The translations under genes and the position numbers were made by a program. 64,000 nt of DNA from a virus. Below are positions 14,711 to 23,341 of the stretch, piece after piece. The notes under the pieces were generated by a model. The model was given only the letters and a program-made list of their open reading frames with translations. It had not been told where the DNA came from and searched no databases. The stretch spans positions 1-64,000 of the IMG/VR virus record IMGVR_UViG_3300038441_000458. One strand, given 5' to 3'. Numbering within the stretch: position 1 is the stretch's first letter; every line of letters begins with the position of its first letter.

Positions 14711-16119
14711 CCAGGACAGCCGACCCGGTTGACGCGTTCAGCAGCGTCGAGACAGAGAACATGCTGATCGGCGCACTCCTATTCGACCGCGACGCGATTG
14801 TGACTGTCGTGGACACGTTGACACCGGAGGACTTCACCTCACCAGGAGCGCGAGCAGCCTACGAGGCGGCGCTGCGATTGTGGAACCGGCCGCAGAAGGA
14901 AGCGCCAGACATTCTCAGCATCTCCGAGGAGTTGCGCGCAGCCGGGAAGGACTACCCCGACATTGACACGCTCATGTCGTGGATGACCGGACTGAACGGC
15001 GTCGGCTACGCGATCCACGCACCCTTCTACGCAGCCCGCATCGCCCGGTTGGCAAAGCGTCGACGGTTCGTCTCGGCGATGGGCGAGCAGATCATGGCGA
15101 TGCACCAGGACCCTGACCTCGACCCGATGGACGCGCTCGGGAAGGTTGCCGAACAGATCGCAGGCGACCAGGTGGGCACGACCGATGGACCGCGATCATT
15201 CGCCGACCTTGTCCCGGAGACCGTGCAGCGGATCGAGGACGAACGGCACGGACTGATCGAGCGGCTGGTGACACCGCTCGGGTTCCATGAGATTGACGAC
15301 ATTCTGGGAGGAGGACTATCGGCGCAGGACCTGTGCATTCTGGCGGCACGGAGCAGCATGGGGAAGACGGCGCTGGCGTCAGCCATGATGTACCACGCAG
15401 CGGAGACCGGGAACGTCCTGATGTTCTCGCTGGAAATGGGGGCGGATGCCGTCGTCCGGCGCACCATCGGCCGCGAAGGCGGCGTGTCCATGACGACGAT
15501 CAAGCAAGGCACGCTGAGCCCGGAGGAGTTCGATCGGTTCATGGTTGCCAGCGAGGAGGCGAGCCGAAAGACGATCTGGATCGACGACACGCCAGGACTG
15601 ACCACGGAGCGGATGATTGCGCGAGCGCAGCGGTTGAAGGCGGCAGGGAAGTTGAGCCTTGTCGTGATCGACTACATGGAGTTGATCGGCGACGGCAACA
15701 ACAGCGACCGGGAGGTGAACCAGCAGGCGAGAATCAGCAAGATCGTGGGACAACTGAAGTTCATGGCGAGGATTTGCAACGTGCCAGTGATCGTCCTCTG
15801 CCAGGTGAGCAGGGATGTTGACTTGCGCCAGGACAAGATGCCGACCCTTGCGCACCTGCGGTGGAGCGCGATGATCGAGCAGACCGCAGACGAAGTGTTC
15901 TTCCTGACGGCGCACGACCGCTACGTGGACCTCGGCATGGAGGAGCCAGACGAAGCGAAACGCGGCGTGGTGGACGTGTTGCTGGCGAAGCACCGTAATG
16001 GGAAGATCGGGCGCTTCGAACTTTACGTAGACGCCGAAACCATGAAGTACCAGAGCGCGAGACCGGCCCAACAGTGGACCGGCAAGGCATACGACGGGTT
16101 CACTGACGACCCGTTCTAG
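14707..16119 (+). CDS. dnaB: Replicative DnaB-type helicase
   Basis: This gene encodes 470 residues. The N-terminal DnaB domain begins SSVETENMLIGALLFDRDAI. The RecA-like domain has Walker A ARSSMGKTALA (about 213-223), the DnaB motif MFSLEMGADAVVRR, Walker B LVVIDYMELI and the H3/H4 region HLRWSAMIEQTADEV, where typical DnaBs have DLRxSG. It unwinds DNA at the fork as a hexamer with ATP hydrolysis. No primase or polymerase is encoded in this window, so it presumably works with host enzymes or genes outside. Confidence 0.9.
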   Translation: MTRTADPVDAFSSVETENMLIGALLFDRDAIVTVVDTLTPEDFTSPGARAAYEAALRLWNRPQKEAPDILSISEELRAAGKDYPDIDTLMSWMTGLNGVGYAIHAPFYAARIARLAKRRRFVSAMGEQIMAMHQDPDLDPMDALGKVAEQIAGDQVGTTDGPRSFADLVPETVQRIEDERHGLIERLVTPLGFHEIDDILGGGLSAQDLCILAARSSMGKTALASAMMYHAAETGNVLMFSLEMGADAVVRRTIGREGGVSMTTIKQGTLSPEEFDRFMVASEEASRKTIWIDDTPGLTTERMIARAQRLKAAGKLSLVVIDYMELIGDGNNSDREVNQQARISKIVGQLKFMARICNVPVIVLCQVSRDVDLRQDKMPTLAHLRWSAMIEQTADEVFFLTAHDRYVDLGMEEPDEAKRGVVDVLLAKHRNGKIGRFELYVDAETMKYQSARPAQQWTGKAYDGFTDDPF

Positions 16120-16128
16120 GAGCAGTAC

Positions 16129-16335
16129 ATGGACCAGCGACCAGACCTCAACATCAACATCGGCGGCAGCGGGAACATCGGACCAGCCCTCATCTTCAGC
16201 GGATCGCTGATGATCACGACCGCGTTCGTTCTGGGTGCGGTGTTCGAGACCAGCCCGCACTCGGTGGCGCTCTCGATCTTCGGGGTAATCCTGATCCTGA
16301 GCGGATTCGGGCAGGCGAGCGGAGGAACGAAATGA
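16129..16335 (+). CDS. Small two-span membrane protein
   Basis: This gene encodes 68 residues with AGGAGCAGTAC upstream. Two hydrophobic spans, about 18-38 (PALIFSGSLMITTAFVLGA) and 44-62 (SVALSIFGVILILSGFG), separated by a short loop. Location directly after dnaB does not suggest lysis; an early membrane role is possible. Overlaps the next start. Confidence 0.55.
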   Translation: MDQRPDLNINIGGSGNIGPALIFSGSLMITTAFVLGAVFETSPHSVALSIFGVILILSGFGQASGGTK

Positions 16336-16643
16336 GCAACAGTTGGAAGGGACCATTCAGGGACAAGTATCACCAGACGCCAGCGGAGCGCCAGGCGGAG
16401 AAGGACGAAGCAGCCCGCGTCGAGCGGATCAGGAAGGAGGACCGCGAGAACCAGTTGACGCCAGGGAGCGACGAACACCTGCGGAACGTTCAGCAGCGAA
16501 ACATCAGGATCGTGAGCCAGGTGATCTACGACGCGGCGCACAAAGGAAACTTCGACCTCGAGACTGAAGTCGAAGCGTTGCTCGGGATGGTGCGAACACA
16601 CAAGCGGATCGAGCAGCGCATCGCCGGGAAGGACCAGGCATGA
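16332..16643 (+). CDS. Unknown charged helical protein
   Basis: This gene encodes 103 residues, start overlapping the previous stop. The first half is highly charged (ERQAEKDEAARVERIRKEDR), the second half helical (SQVIYDAAHKGNFDLE). No motif recognised. Coupled to the following gene through ATGA. Confidence 0.5.
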   Translation: MSNSWKGPFRDKYHQTPAERQAEKDEAARVERIRKEDRENQLTPGSDEHLRNVQQRNIRIVSQVIYDAAHKGNFDLETEVEALLGMVRTHKRIEQRIAGKDQA

Positions 16644-17482
16644 AGGCATGGATGGTGACGTCGGACGGCGACGAAGGCGCAGACGTTGTCCACGCAGAGA
16701 CCAGAGGACAGGCGAAGCAGAAGACCAGCCTGAACGGCGACTACCTCGACTTCCACGCGACGCGCTACCCGGAGTTCGACAACCGCGAGGCGACGCAATG
16801 GGCGCTGTTGCAGGAAGGGTGGAACTCCTTCTGCCATGGATGCAGCCAGGAAATCGGCTACGGCGGCTGGTGGTACGACGAAGACGGCGAGGAGCACGAA
16901 GCGGTGAAAGGACCACGCGAGACGGTGTACTGCTCGGAGGAGTGCATCGCCGACACGGAGCGACGCCAGCAGCATTCGTGCACGATCAGCTACCGTCCGG
17001 TGCTCGACCCGGCGACGCTGGAAATGACCATGATCGTCTACCCGCTGGCCGGAGCAGACCAGGAGGAGTGGGAGAAGGTGTGGTCGTTGATCCCGCTGAA
17101 CGAACACGGATTCAACCAGTTGCGGATTCGACGCGGCGAAGGAACGCGGGTGGTTCACGTCAACGACCAGATCGAGGACGCGGTGTACATCGGTCGGCCG
17201 ATGCCGAGGCGGAAGATACGCGCGAGCCCGTTCGCCAATCCGTTCAAGATCGAGCCCGGAACGACCAGGAGCCAGGCGATCAAGCAGTACCGCGAGCGGA
17301 TCATGGGACAGCCGTACTTGATGCACCGATTGCCGGAGTTGCGCGGGAAGGCGCTGGCCTGCTGGTGTCGGCACGACGGCGAAGCGTGGACCAGGGAGAA
17401 CTCCTGTCACGGAGACGTGCTCCACCACTTACTGACGGTCCTTACAGACCAGCAGTTGCAGGCATGGGGAGAAGCGGAATAG
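16640..17482 (+). CDS. DUF4326 protein with N-terminal zinc finger
   Basis: This gene encodes 280 residues. The C-terminal half is a DUF4326 domain: VYIGRPMPRRKIRASPFANP, then ELRGKALACWCRHDG and CHGDVLHHLL, with the CWC and CHGD Cys/His residues conserved in that family. The N-terminal half has CHGC (about 71-74) and CSEEC (95-99), probably a zinc finger. The biochemical role of DUF4326 is unknown to me; it is common in phages. Confidence 0.7.
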   Translation: MKAWMVTSDGDEGADVVHAETRGQAKQKTSLNGDYLDFHATRYPEFDNREATQWALLQEGWNSFCHGCSQEIGYGGWWYDEDGEEHEAVKGPRETVYCSEECIADTERRQQHSCTISYRPVLDPATLEMTMIVYPLAGADQEEWEKVWSLIPLNEHGFNQLRIRRGEGTRVVHVNDQIEDAVYIGRPMPRRKIRASPFANPFKIEPGTTRSQAIKQYRERIMGQPYLMHRLPELRGKALACWCRHDGEAWTRENSCHGDVLHHLLTVLTDQQLQAWGEAE

Positions 17483-17859
17483 TGAGGTACGACGGCATCC
17501 CAGGGAACATACGGAACGACCAGACCACGGAGGCGGAGTGGCAGGCGTCGATTGTGGAAATGGCGACGGCGCTCGGGTGGCTGACCTATCACACGCACGA
17601 CAGCCGGAGGAGCGACAAAGGCTACCCGGACCTGACGTGCAGCCACCCGTTGCACGGCGTGGTCTGGTTTGAGTGCAAGCGCCAGGCGAAACCAAAGATC
17701 ACCCGCGAGCAGCGCGACTGGATTCGGACGTTGCAGCAGAGCGGGAACCTTGCCGCGATTGTTCGACCGTCTGACGCAGATTGGGTCGAGTCGGTGTTGC
17801 GCGGCACCGAACGGTACGAGCCCATACCTCACAAGTTCATCGTCCCGGAGGATCAATAA
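17482..17859 (+). CDS. VRR-NUC endonuclease
   Basis: This gene encodes 125 residues from GTG overlapping the previous stop. EAEWQASIVEMATALGW, then RSDKGYPDLTC and VVWFECKRQAK give the PD...ExK catalytic core of VRR-NUC nucleases, followed by ITREQRDWIRTLQQSG. Phage members are stand-alone structure-selective endonucleases implicated in recombination and repair. Last gene before a new promoter unit. Confidence 0.8.
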   Translation: MRYDGIPGNIRNDQTTEAEWQASIVEMATALGWLTYHTHDSRRSDKGYPDLTCSHPLHGVVWFECKRQAKPKITREQRDWIRTLQQSGNLAAIVRPSDADWVESVLRGTERYEPIPHKFIVPEDQ

Positions 17860-17878
17860 AACCCGTTCTTGAAAACAC

Positions 17879-17969
17879 TTGACAACGGGATAGACAGGCC
17901 CCATGATTCATCTATCAGGCAGAGGCGACCGGATGGACCGGGAGCCAACAGCCGGAAGGGCAAACTCCA
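17879..17969 (+). promoter_or_regulatory. Repeated promoter unit 3
   Basis: TTGACA 17879-17884, 17 bp, CATGAT 17902-17907, preceded by the A-rich CTTGAAAACAC. Hairpin 17924-17946 with CCGG/CCGG around loop ATGGA and GGC/GCC outside. GAAGGGCAA at about 17954, ATG 17970, 91 nt from the -35. Confidence 0.8.
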
Positions 17970-18212
17970 ATGACCGCACGCATGATCCCATCCGTCACCC
18001 GCAACTATCGCACCGGCGTCTGGGTCGGTCAGGTTACTGATTCGGTGACCGGCAAGGTGGTGCTGACCACGCACTACCCGACCCGCGAGCGGTGCTGGAT
18101 CGCCGCTGATGTTGCCGCCGAATGCGCGAACGAATCCGCTGACCCGGCAGACTTCATCACCTCACTGGTCGAGGGGGCGGAGCGAGACCAGTACGACGTC
18201 TCCCCGGAGTAG
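17970..18212 (+). CDS. Small unknown protein
   Basis: This gene encodes 80 residues, beta-rich at the start (NYRTGVWVGQVTDSVTGKVV) and helical after (CWIAADVAAECANESAD). No known motif. First gene of a short accessory run behind promoter unit 3. Confidence 0.5.
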   Translation: MTARMIPSVTRNYRTGVWVGQVTDSVTGKVVLTTHYPTRERCWIAADVAAECANESADPADFITSLVEGAERDQYDVSPE

Positions 18213-18223
18213 GGAAGCACGAA

Positions 18224-18245
18224 GGGAGCCCGGAAACGGGCTCCC
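18224..18245 (+). other. Intercistronic GNRA-loop hairpin
   Basis: GGGAGCCCG, loop GAAA, CGGGCTCCC: perfect 9-bp stem, 12 nt after the upstream stop. Here GAAGGG lies immediately 5' of the hairpin, and the next gene uses GGAAGGAAC as SD. Confidence 0.7.
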
Positions 18246-18265
18246 AACAGGAAGGAACACAGGAC

Positions 18266-18676
18266 ATGGACACGAACCAGGGAATCGACCACAGCATCCC
18301 CATCGGGACACCGGCGACCATCATCGGCGGCGACGGAACGCTCATGGCGGCGACCGTCACGAACGACATTGTGAACGCACGCGGCTATCGCCAGATCACC
18401 ATCCAGTTGTGCCAGGCGACCTTCGTCGGTGTGACACCAGAAGGCGTCCAGGCGTGGGACATTCAGCCGAACACGAACGAATACATCTTCACCCTGCACT
18501 TCCGGCCGTGGCGACAATCGGACTCGCTGACGGCGCAGGAGAGCGGCAACCCGGAGGAGGCGCACTGGCGAACGCTCGACGGATTCCCGGTCCACTTCGG
18601 AACGGCCGTCGAATACAACCCGGACTTCAGCGGCCGTGCTTCCAACCAGGAGCCAGCAGAGGCGACCGCCAAATGA
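18266..18676 (+). CDS. Unknown beta-rich protein
   Basis: This gene encodes 136 residues, ATG after ACAGGAAGGAACACAGGAC. Alternating beta-strand pattern (YRQITIQLCQATFVG, NEYIFTLHFRPWR). No membrane span. Overlaps the next start by 4 nt. Not recognised. Confidence 0.5.
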   Translation: MDTNQGIDHSIPIGTPATIIGGDGTLMAATVTNDIVNARGYRQITIQLCQATFVGVTPEGVQAWDIQPNTNEYIFTLHFRPWRQSDSLTAQESGNPEEAHWRTLDGFPVHFGTAVEYNPDFSGRASNQEPAEATAK

Positions 18677-19008
18677 TGAAGGGCAAGAAGAAGGGCACTG
18701 GCCCGCTGAGTCGGGGCATCACGAATCCGACCACCATCGAGGAGGCAATCGCTGCGGTCGAGAACCGCAAGCACGACCGGATATCCAGCACGGAACTGAA
18801 GCGCCAGGCGAAGGCGATCAAGCAGAGAGGAGACCAGGTTATCGAGGACGGGCGCGAGTTGATGCGCCAGCGAGACGACATTCCCACGGACGCCTACGTT
18901 CGCATGTCGAGCGAACTGCACCGCGCGAGCAGCGCGTTGCGACGGTTCGCGGAGACCATGGCGAAGACAGACTTCGCCCTCGGAGAGGAGCCAGACGACG
19001 ATGAATAA
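18673..19008 (+). CDS. Unknown basic helical protein
   Basis: This gene encodes 111 residues from ATGATG overlapping the previous stop. N-terminal KGKKKGTGPLSRG, then charged helices (LKRQAKAIKQRGDQVIEDG) and an acidic C-terminus (EEPDDDE). Possible nucleic-acid binding; not recognised. Overlaps the next gene by 8 nt. Confidence 0.5.
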   Translation: MMKGKKKGTGPLSRGITNPTTIEEAIAAVENRKHDRISSTELKRQAKAIKQRGDQVIEDGRELMRQRDDIPTDAYVRMSSELHRASSALRRFAETMAKTDFALGEEPDDDE

Positions 19009-19231
19009 GGTCGAAGTCAAGATCAAGGCGCTGAACGGCGCGCATAAGGCGACCGCGACCTACACCGGCGAGGACGGCCGCAAGCTGGCATCCACCCGGA
19101 AAGCGGAGACCGCACGCAAGGCGTACGGCACCGCGAAGCACGACGTGCTCGACGCGCTCGAAGCACTCGGCTGGGACCAGGCGTACGTCGATTCGAGCCG
19201 GATGCTGCTGGCACCGCGAGACCAGTTATGA
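19001..19231 (+). CDS. Small unknown protein
   Basis: This gene encodes 76 residues. A short beta hairpin (VEVKIKALNGAHKATATY) precedes a helix (ARKAYGTAKHDVLDALEALG). It looks like a small double-stranded-RNA-binding-like alpha/beta module, but no signature residues confirm that. Overlaps both neighbours. Confidence 0.45.
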   Translation: MNKVEVKIKALNGAHKATATYTGEDGRKLASTRKAETARKAYGTAKHDVLDALEALGWDQAYVDSSRMLLAPRDQL

Positions 19232-19461
19232 GCGACTACCTGAACACGGAGAACGTGCTGATCGTGGCCGTCGTGTTCCTGATCGTGAGCCTCCTGTTTC
19301 CCGACAGCCGCCAGGAGTTGCGGAACCTGACGCGGGAAATGGCCGGCATCAGGAATGAGTTGCGGATACTGAACAGCCACCAGCGCGCGGCAGCGGAGCG
19401 GAGACGCAAGCGGGAAGACCAGCCACCAGGCGAGTTCCCGGACAACGAAGCGGATTACTAG
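19228..19461 (+). CDS. Small membrane-anchored coiled-coil protein
   Basis: This gene encodes 77 residues with one span (LIVAVVFLIVSLLF, about 11-24) followed by a coiled coil (RQELRNLTREMAGIRNELR) and a basic tail. Layout resembles the lysis-cluster protein at 3805, but the context is early. Role unknown. Confidence 0.5.
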   Translation: MSDYLNTENVLIVAVVFLIVSLLFPDSRQELRNLTREMAGIRNELRILNSHQRAAAERRRKREDQPPGEFPDNEADY

Positions 19462-19467
19462 CCACCA

Positions 19468-19481
19468 TCCCGGAAACGGGA
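19468..19481 (+). other. Short GNRA-loop hairpin
   Basis: TCCCG, loop GAAA, CGGGA, 6 nt after the upstream stop and before GACAAGGAACACACC. A reduced version of the intercistronic GNRA hairpins. Confidence 0.45.
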
Positions 19482-19503
19482 GCAACCAGACAAGGAACAC
19501 ACC

Positions 19504-20022
19504 ATGACCCGAATCATCACCAGCATCATCGCCCTCCTGATCGCCCTTGCCGTGGTGACCCCGGCCGCAGCGCAGATCGGAGGACCGGAGTCAGCCGACT
19601 GGCCGACCATCTCCTACGCGAACACCAGGAGCGGGCAACAGATCGTCGTGTCGGAATACGCGCACCCGAATACCACCGCAGCGAACCTCAGCCTTGCCGT
19701 GATGGACGGCGCAATGGTGCAGGAGAGTTCGGACGGGTTCGCGACCATCACCGAAGAAATGATGCTCAACAGCGGAGCGCGAGCAGACCTTGGCGTGGAC
19801 GACGGGCGGATGATGTTCTTCGTCACGAACGACACGTACACACCAGGCGTAATCCTGATCCTTCAGGACCAGGCGACCCTCTACATCATCTTCTTCGTTG
19901 GAGACGGGAGCACCGGCGACGCCGAAACCTTCGTGGAGTACGCGGCAGACGTGGTCCGTTACGGCGTGGAGACACCACCGCCAGCCGGGTTCGTCCAGAC
20001 CGGGAGCCGGAACCTCGACTAG
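19504..20022 (+). CDS. Secreted unknown protein
   Basis: This gene encodes 172 residues. Residues 1-23 form a clear signal peptide (IITSIIALLIALAVVTPAAA, cleavage after AAA). The mature part has strand patterns and LYIIFFVGDGSTGDAETFVE. No lipobox or catalytic motif. A phage protein exported early in infection could act at the envelope, for example in superinfection exclusion; that is speculation. It resembles some bacterial stress-surface proteins only loosely. Confidence 0.6.
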   Translation: MTRIITSIIALLIALAVVTPAAAQIGGPESADWPTISYANTRSGQQIVVSEYAHPNTTAANLSLAVMDGAMVQESSDGFATITEEMMLNSGARADLGVDDGRMMFFVTNDTYTPGVILILQDQATLYIIFFVGDGSTGDAETFVEYAADVVRYGVETPPPAGFVQTGSRNLD

Positions 20023-20061
20023 CACCAGGACGCGAGCGACACGACCAGCGAGGAGCGATCA

Positions 20062-20523
20062 ATGACCAACACGGAGCCGACACAACTGGTGCTGCTGGAA
20101 GACGATAACGGCAAGGCGAAGCTGACCCTGCGGCAAACGAACCGCAACGGCACCGTCGATGAGGCGGTGTTCAGCGGATACCTCGGGTCGATTGACCAGC
20201 ACATTCAGACCAGGGACAACACGGACGGCACGAAGGACGGCGTGATCGATCTGGCGATCACCTTCCTCGGACTTCACCGGGTCGAGCCGGAGCCGGAGCC
20301 AGAGCCAGAGCCGCAGGGTCCGTCGGTGTGGACCATCGGCGACCGGGTGCGAGTGCAGGACGAACGGTTCCCGGATTACCACGGCATCCCAGGGAAGATC
20401 AAGAACGTGATCGAGCGAGCCGATAACGTCTTCGCCTACACCGTCGAGTTCGAGTACACGACAGAGGACACGGCGCAAACGTGCTGCTTCCTCGGCTCGG
20501 AACTGAAGGGAGAAGGGTCGTGA
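20062..20523 (+). CDS. Unknown protein with EP repeat and SH3-like tail
   Basis: This gene encodes 153 residues with GAGGAGCGATCA upstream. The N-terminal domain (TQLVLLEDDNGKAKLTLRQT) is beta-rich. A Glu-Pro repeat (EPEPEPEPEP) forms a rigid linker to a KOW/SH3-like segment (WTIGDRVRVQDERFPDYHG). Such tails often bind nucleic acid or protein. Its stop overlaps the helicase start, suggesting a partner of it. Confidence 0.5.
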   Translation: MTNTEPTQLVLLEDDNGKAKLTLRQTNRNGTVDEAVFSGYLGSIDQHIQTRDNTDGTKDGVIDLAITFLGLHRVEPEPEPEPEPQGPSVWTIGDRVRVQDERFPDYHGIPGKIKNVIERADNVFAYTVEFEYTTEDTAQTCCFLGSELKGEGS

Positions 20524-22112
20524 GCGAGCGAAGCGCGATCCACCTTCGCCCCTACCAGGAGGATTGCCTGAAGGCGATCACGACCGCATTCATCGGTGGC
20601 AAGCAGCGCGTGCTTGCCACCATGCCAACCGGAGGCGGGAAGACCATCGTATTCGCCAACCTGATCGACCGGATGAAGACCGGACGCGCACTGGTGCTGG
20701 CGCACCGCGACGAACTGATCCACCAGACGGTCCAGAAGATCAAGATGGTGACACCGGATGCAGACGTTGGCGTGGTGAAGGCGAGCGAGAACCAGTACTG
20801 GACCAGGATCGTCGTCGCCAGCGTGCAGACGGTCCAGCGCGAGGCGCGACTGAGCCAACTCGGGCAATTCGACCTGATCGTGGTGGACGAAGCGCACCAT
20901 GCCGCAGCAGAGACGTGGACCGAAATACTGGTCCAACTCGGCGCGTTCCGGGACGGAGGACCGATGGTCTGCGGATTCACCGCGACGCCAGACCGGGCAG
21001 ACAAGGTCGGTCTGGACGTGGTGTTCGAGGAAATCGTCTTCGAAATGCCGACCCTCGACCTGATTCGCCAGAACTACCTGTGCGACATTGTGCCGTTGCA
21101 GGTGAAGGTTGAGGGCATGGACCTGAGCCGCGTCAAAAAGGTGGCCGGAGACTTCGCGGCGAACGCGAGCGGCAAGGCGTTGCTCGACGCAGACGCACCA
21201 GGCTACGTGGCGCGAGCCCTTCAGGAGTACGCGCCAGGGAGGAGGAGCATCGTCTTCACGCCGACCGTTGCCACCGCAGCGGCCATGGCAGAAGCGATCA
21301 ACGCAGCCGGGATACCAGCGGCATCGCTCGATGCGAAGACGAAGACGGAGGACCGGCGACGCATCATTGCTGACCTGCACAGCGGGAAGATTATGAGCGT
21401 TGCCAATTGCGCGGTGCTGACGGAAGGCACGGACATTCCCCCGGTCGATTGCATCGTGATCGCCAGGCCTACCATGAGCCGGAGCCTGTACCAGCAGATG
21501 GTAGGCAGAGGACTCCGGCCCTACCCCGGTAAGGAAGATTGCGTTGTGCTGGACATGGTGGGCGTGACCGGGAGGCATAAGCTCCAGACGGCCGCGACCC
21601 TGTTCGGGATCAGACCGCAATTCCTGAAAAAAGGCGAAGGCATCCTTCAGGCGGCAACGGAACAGGCGCGCCAGGAGGCGATTGCGGCAGAGGCGACCGG
21701 GAAGCTGGTGGCCGTTGGCGTCATGGCATTCGAGGGAGCGCGAGCGCATTGGGTGGCGAGCGGCACCGGGAAGTTCCTGCTGAGCACCGGCGACGGCATG
21801 ATTATGTTGCAGCCCTCGGAAGACGACGCGGCGTTCTGGGATGCTATCGAGCGACCATCGAACGGCTGGGAGCCACACAAGATCATCGCCAGGAAGCTAT
21901 CGCTGGAATACGCACAGGGCGTTGCAGAGGACCGCGCACGCGAAAAGGGAGCGGGAGCCCTTATCGACCCGAACGCTCCGTGGCGAGCCCGTGACGCGTC
22001 CGAGAAGCAGATTGCGTTGTTGCGGCGGCTGAACGTTGACACGACACACATCATCACCGCAGGCCAGGCAAGCGACGCGATCAGCGCGGCGAAGGCGGGA
22101 AGGCACGCATGA
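20520..22112 (+). CDS. SF2 DEAH/DEAD-type DNA helicase
   Basis: This gene encodes 530 residues from GTG overlapping the previous stop (SD GGGAGAAGGG). Motif Ia region follows MPTGGGKT (motif I, 35-42); DEAHH (123-127), FTATPDRAD (motif III) and QQMVGRGLRPYPGK (motif VI) complete an SF2 ATPase of the UvrB/Ssl2-like branch seen in phages. It probably remodels forks, D-loops or displaced strands. The C-terminal 130 residues are not assigned. Confidence 0.85.
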   Translation: MSERSAIHLRPYQEDCLKAITTAFIGGKQRVLATMPTGGGKTIVFANLIDRMKTGRALVLAHRDELIHQTVQKIKMVTPDADVGVVKASENQYWTRIVVASVQTVQREARLSQLGQFDLIVVDEAHHAAAETWTEILVQLGAFRDGGPMVCGFTATPDRADKVGLDVVFEEIVFEMPTLDLIRQNYLCDIVPLQVKVEGMDLSRVKKVAGDFAANASGKALLDADAPGYVARALQEYAPGRRSIVFTPTVATAAAMAEAINAAGIPAASLDAKTKTEDRRRIIADLHSGKIMSVANCAVLTEGTDIPPVDCIVIARPTMSRSLYQQMVGRGLRPYPGKEDCVVLDMVGVTGRHKLQTAATLFGIRPQFLKKGEGILQAATEQARQEAIAAEATGKLVAVGVMAFEGARAHWVASGTGKFLLSTGDGMIMLQPSEDDAAFWDAIERPSNGWEPHKIIARKLSLEYAQGVAEDRAREKGAGALIDPNAPWRARDASEKQIALLRRLNVDTTHIITAGQASDAISAAKAGRHA

Positions 22113-22663
22113 CCTACGATCCACACGACTACCTGAGCCAGGCTGACCGGCGAGCCCGCGAGCACCCAACGTTGGAGGAGATACGCCAGCGAGCGGCAGC
22201 GGCGACGCCAGGACCGTGGTATTGGGCAGGGAATACGGACATTCAGAGCCTGTTCCTTGCGACCAGGCTACCAGGAGCCGGACGCTGCACCATCATGGAC
22301 TTCGCCAGGTGGGGTATGCAGCGAGCGAGACCGCGATTCGCGCACCGCGAGCGCAGGAACAATGCCTACCAGGGCGGGCTGATGGAGAACGGCGACGCCG
22401 AAGTGATCTACGAAGTCGCACCGGAGGCGCAGGACCGCGACGATCCGCGCGTGTACCGGGGAGACGTGATCGGCATTCGCAACCCGGATGCGGCGTTCAT
22501 CGCGCACGCACGCCAGGACATAGCGTTCTTGCTATCGCTGGTCTGGGAGCAACAGGAGACCATCGAGCGATACCAGGCGGCACACGACCGGATGGTGGCA
22601 CACGACGAATGGGTGCGGTCCGAGCATTTCGGACCGCCAGAGGAGGACCAGGACAATGGTTAA
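22109..22663 (+). CDS. Ead/Ea22-like protein
   Basis: This gene encodes 184 residues. TLEEIRQRAAAATPGPWYWA and NPDAAFIAHARQDIAFLLSL match the paired signatures of the Ead/Ea22-like phage family (ATPGPW and FIAxAR). Lambda Ea22 is an early protein of poorly known function. Start overlaps the helicase stop; end overlaps the next gene. Confidence 0.65.
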   Translation: MTYDPHDYLSQADRRAREHPTLEEIRQRAAAATPGPWYWAGNTDIQSLFLATRLPGAGRCTIMDFARWGMQRARPRFAHRERRNNAYQGGLMENGDAEVIYEVAPEAQDRDDPRVYRGDVIGIRNPDAAFIAHARQDIAFLLSLVWEQQETIERYQAAHDRMVAHDEWVRSEHFGPPEEDQDNG

Positions 22664-23099
22664 GGCATGGATTCTGACGGCAGAGGATAACGAGAGCGAC
22701 TACCTGTACACGCAGGCGGTGTTCACGGACACGGAGGAGCGCACCGGCGAGCACGCGGCGAAGGAAATGGCGGATGAGATACGGGCACGGTTCCCGGCGA
22801 CCGTCGTGTACACCATCGCGTTCGAGCTCAACCCGGAACCACTCGAGCCCGCAGACGGGCGGCGCTGGTACGGCGTGGAGTTCGACCTGGACGGCGGTGC
22901 CGAAGCATCCATCCTGCACCTGAGCGACTGGGGCGATGAGGCGGTGTACGACGTGCGAATGTTACGCATCGCCAGGACCGGCGAGGACGGCGTCGGTTTG
23001 CCGTGGAGAGCAGACGTGGTGGTCTTCGCGACCAGCGCAGAGGAGGCGGTAGTAGCGGCACGGACCAGGTTGGAGGCGCGCGGTGAAGAAACATCTTGA
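22656..23099 (+). CDS. Unknown acidic protein
   Basis: This gene encodes 147 residues, overlapping neighbours at both ends. Contains KAWILTAEDNESDYLYTQAV and a later WRADVVVFATSAEEAVVAAR, compatible with a small alpha/beta fold. The opening MVKAWILTAEDN echoes MKAWMVTSDGD of the protein at 16640, so the two may share an N-terminal domain. Confidence 0.5.
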   Translation: MVKAWILTAEDNESDYLYTQAVFTDTEERTGEHAAKEMADEIRARFPATVVYTIAFELNPEPLEPADGRRWYGVEFDLDGGAEASILHLSDWGDEAVYDVRMLRIARTGEDGVGLPWRADVVVFATSAEEAVVAARTRLEARGEETS

Positions 23100-23289
23100 C
23101 CGGACGCGGTACATCCATCACCGGGAGTACGCAGCCGGATACGACCACGGCGTTGAGGACGGGTTCGACCTTGGCTGGCTGGCGCACGAAGCGAGCATTG
23201 CCGACCAGGCGAGACCGTCGTGGCTGGTGGCATCCATCATCCGGCGCGCGCACCTTGTCCTGACGTGGATCAGGCGAGAACTCCTATAG
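23083..23289 (+). CDS. Small unknown His-rich protein
   Basis: This gene encodes 68 residues from GTG inside the previous gene's end. KKHLDRTRYIHHREYAAGYD is His- and Tyr-rich, the C-terminus helical and amphipathic (IIRRAHLVLTWIRREL), possibly membrane-associated. Not recognised. Confidence 0.45.
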   Translation: MKKHLDRTRYIHHREYAAGYDHGVEDGFDLGWLAHEASIADQARPSWLVASIIRRAHLVLTWIRRELL

Positions 23290-23314
23290 CAAACACTTGA
23301 CGAAGGCGGTACAC

Positions 23315-23341
23315 TTGACAACAGAAACGGAGGACCCATGA
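23315..23341 (+). promoter_or_regulatory. ACACTTGACAACAG element before HTH gene
   Basis: TTGACA at 23315-23320 sits 27 nt before the ATG and is preceded by a second TTGACG at 23297. GGAGG (23329-23333) is the SD. The only -10-like match, CATGAAT at 23337, would start transcription inside the gene, so this may be a remnant or a protein-binding copy of the -35 motif, not an active promoter. Confidence 0.35.
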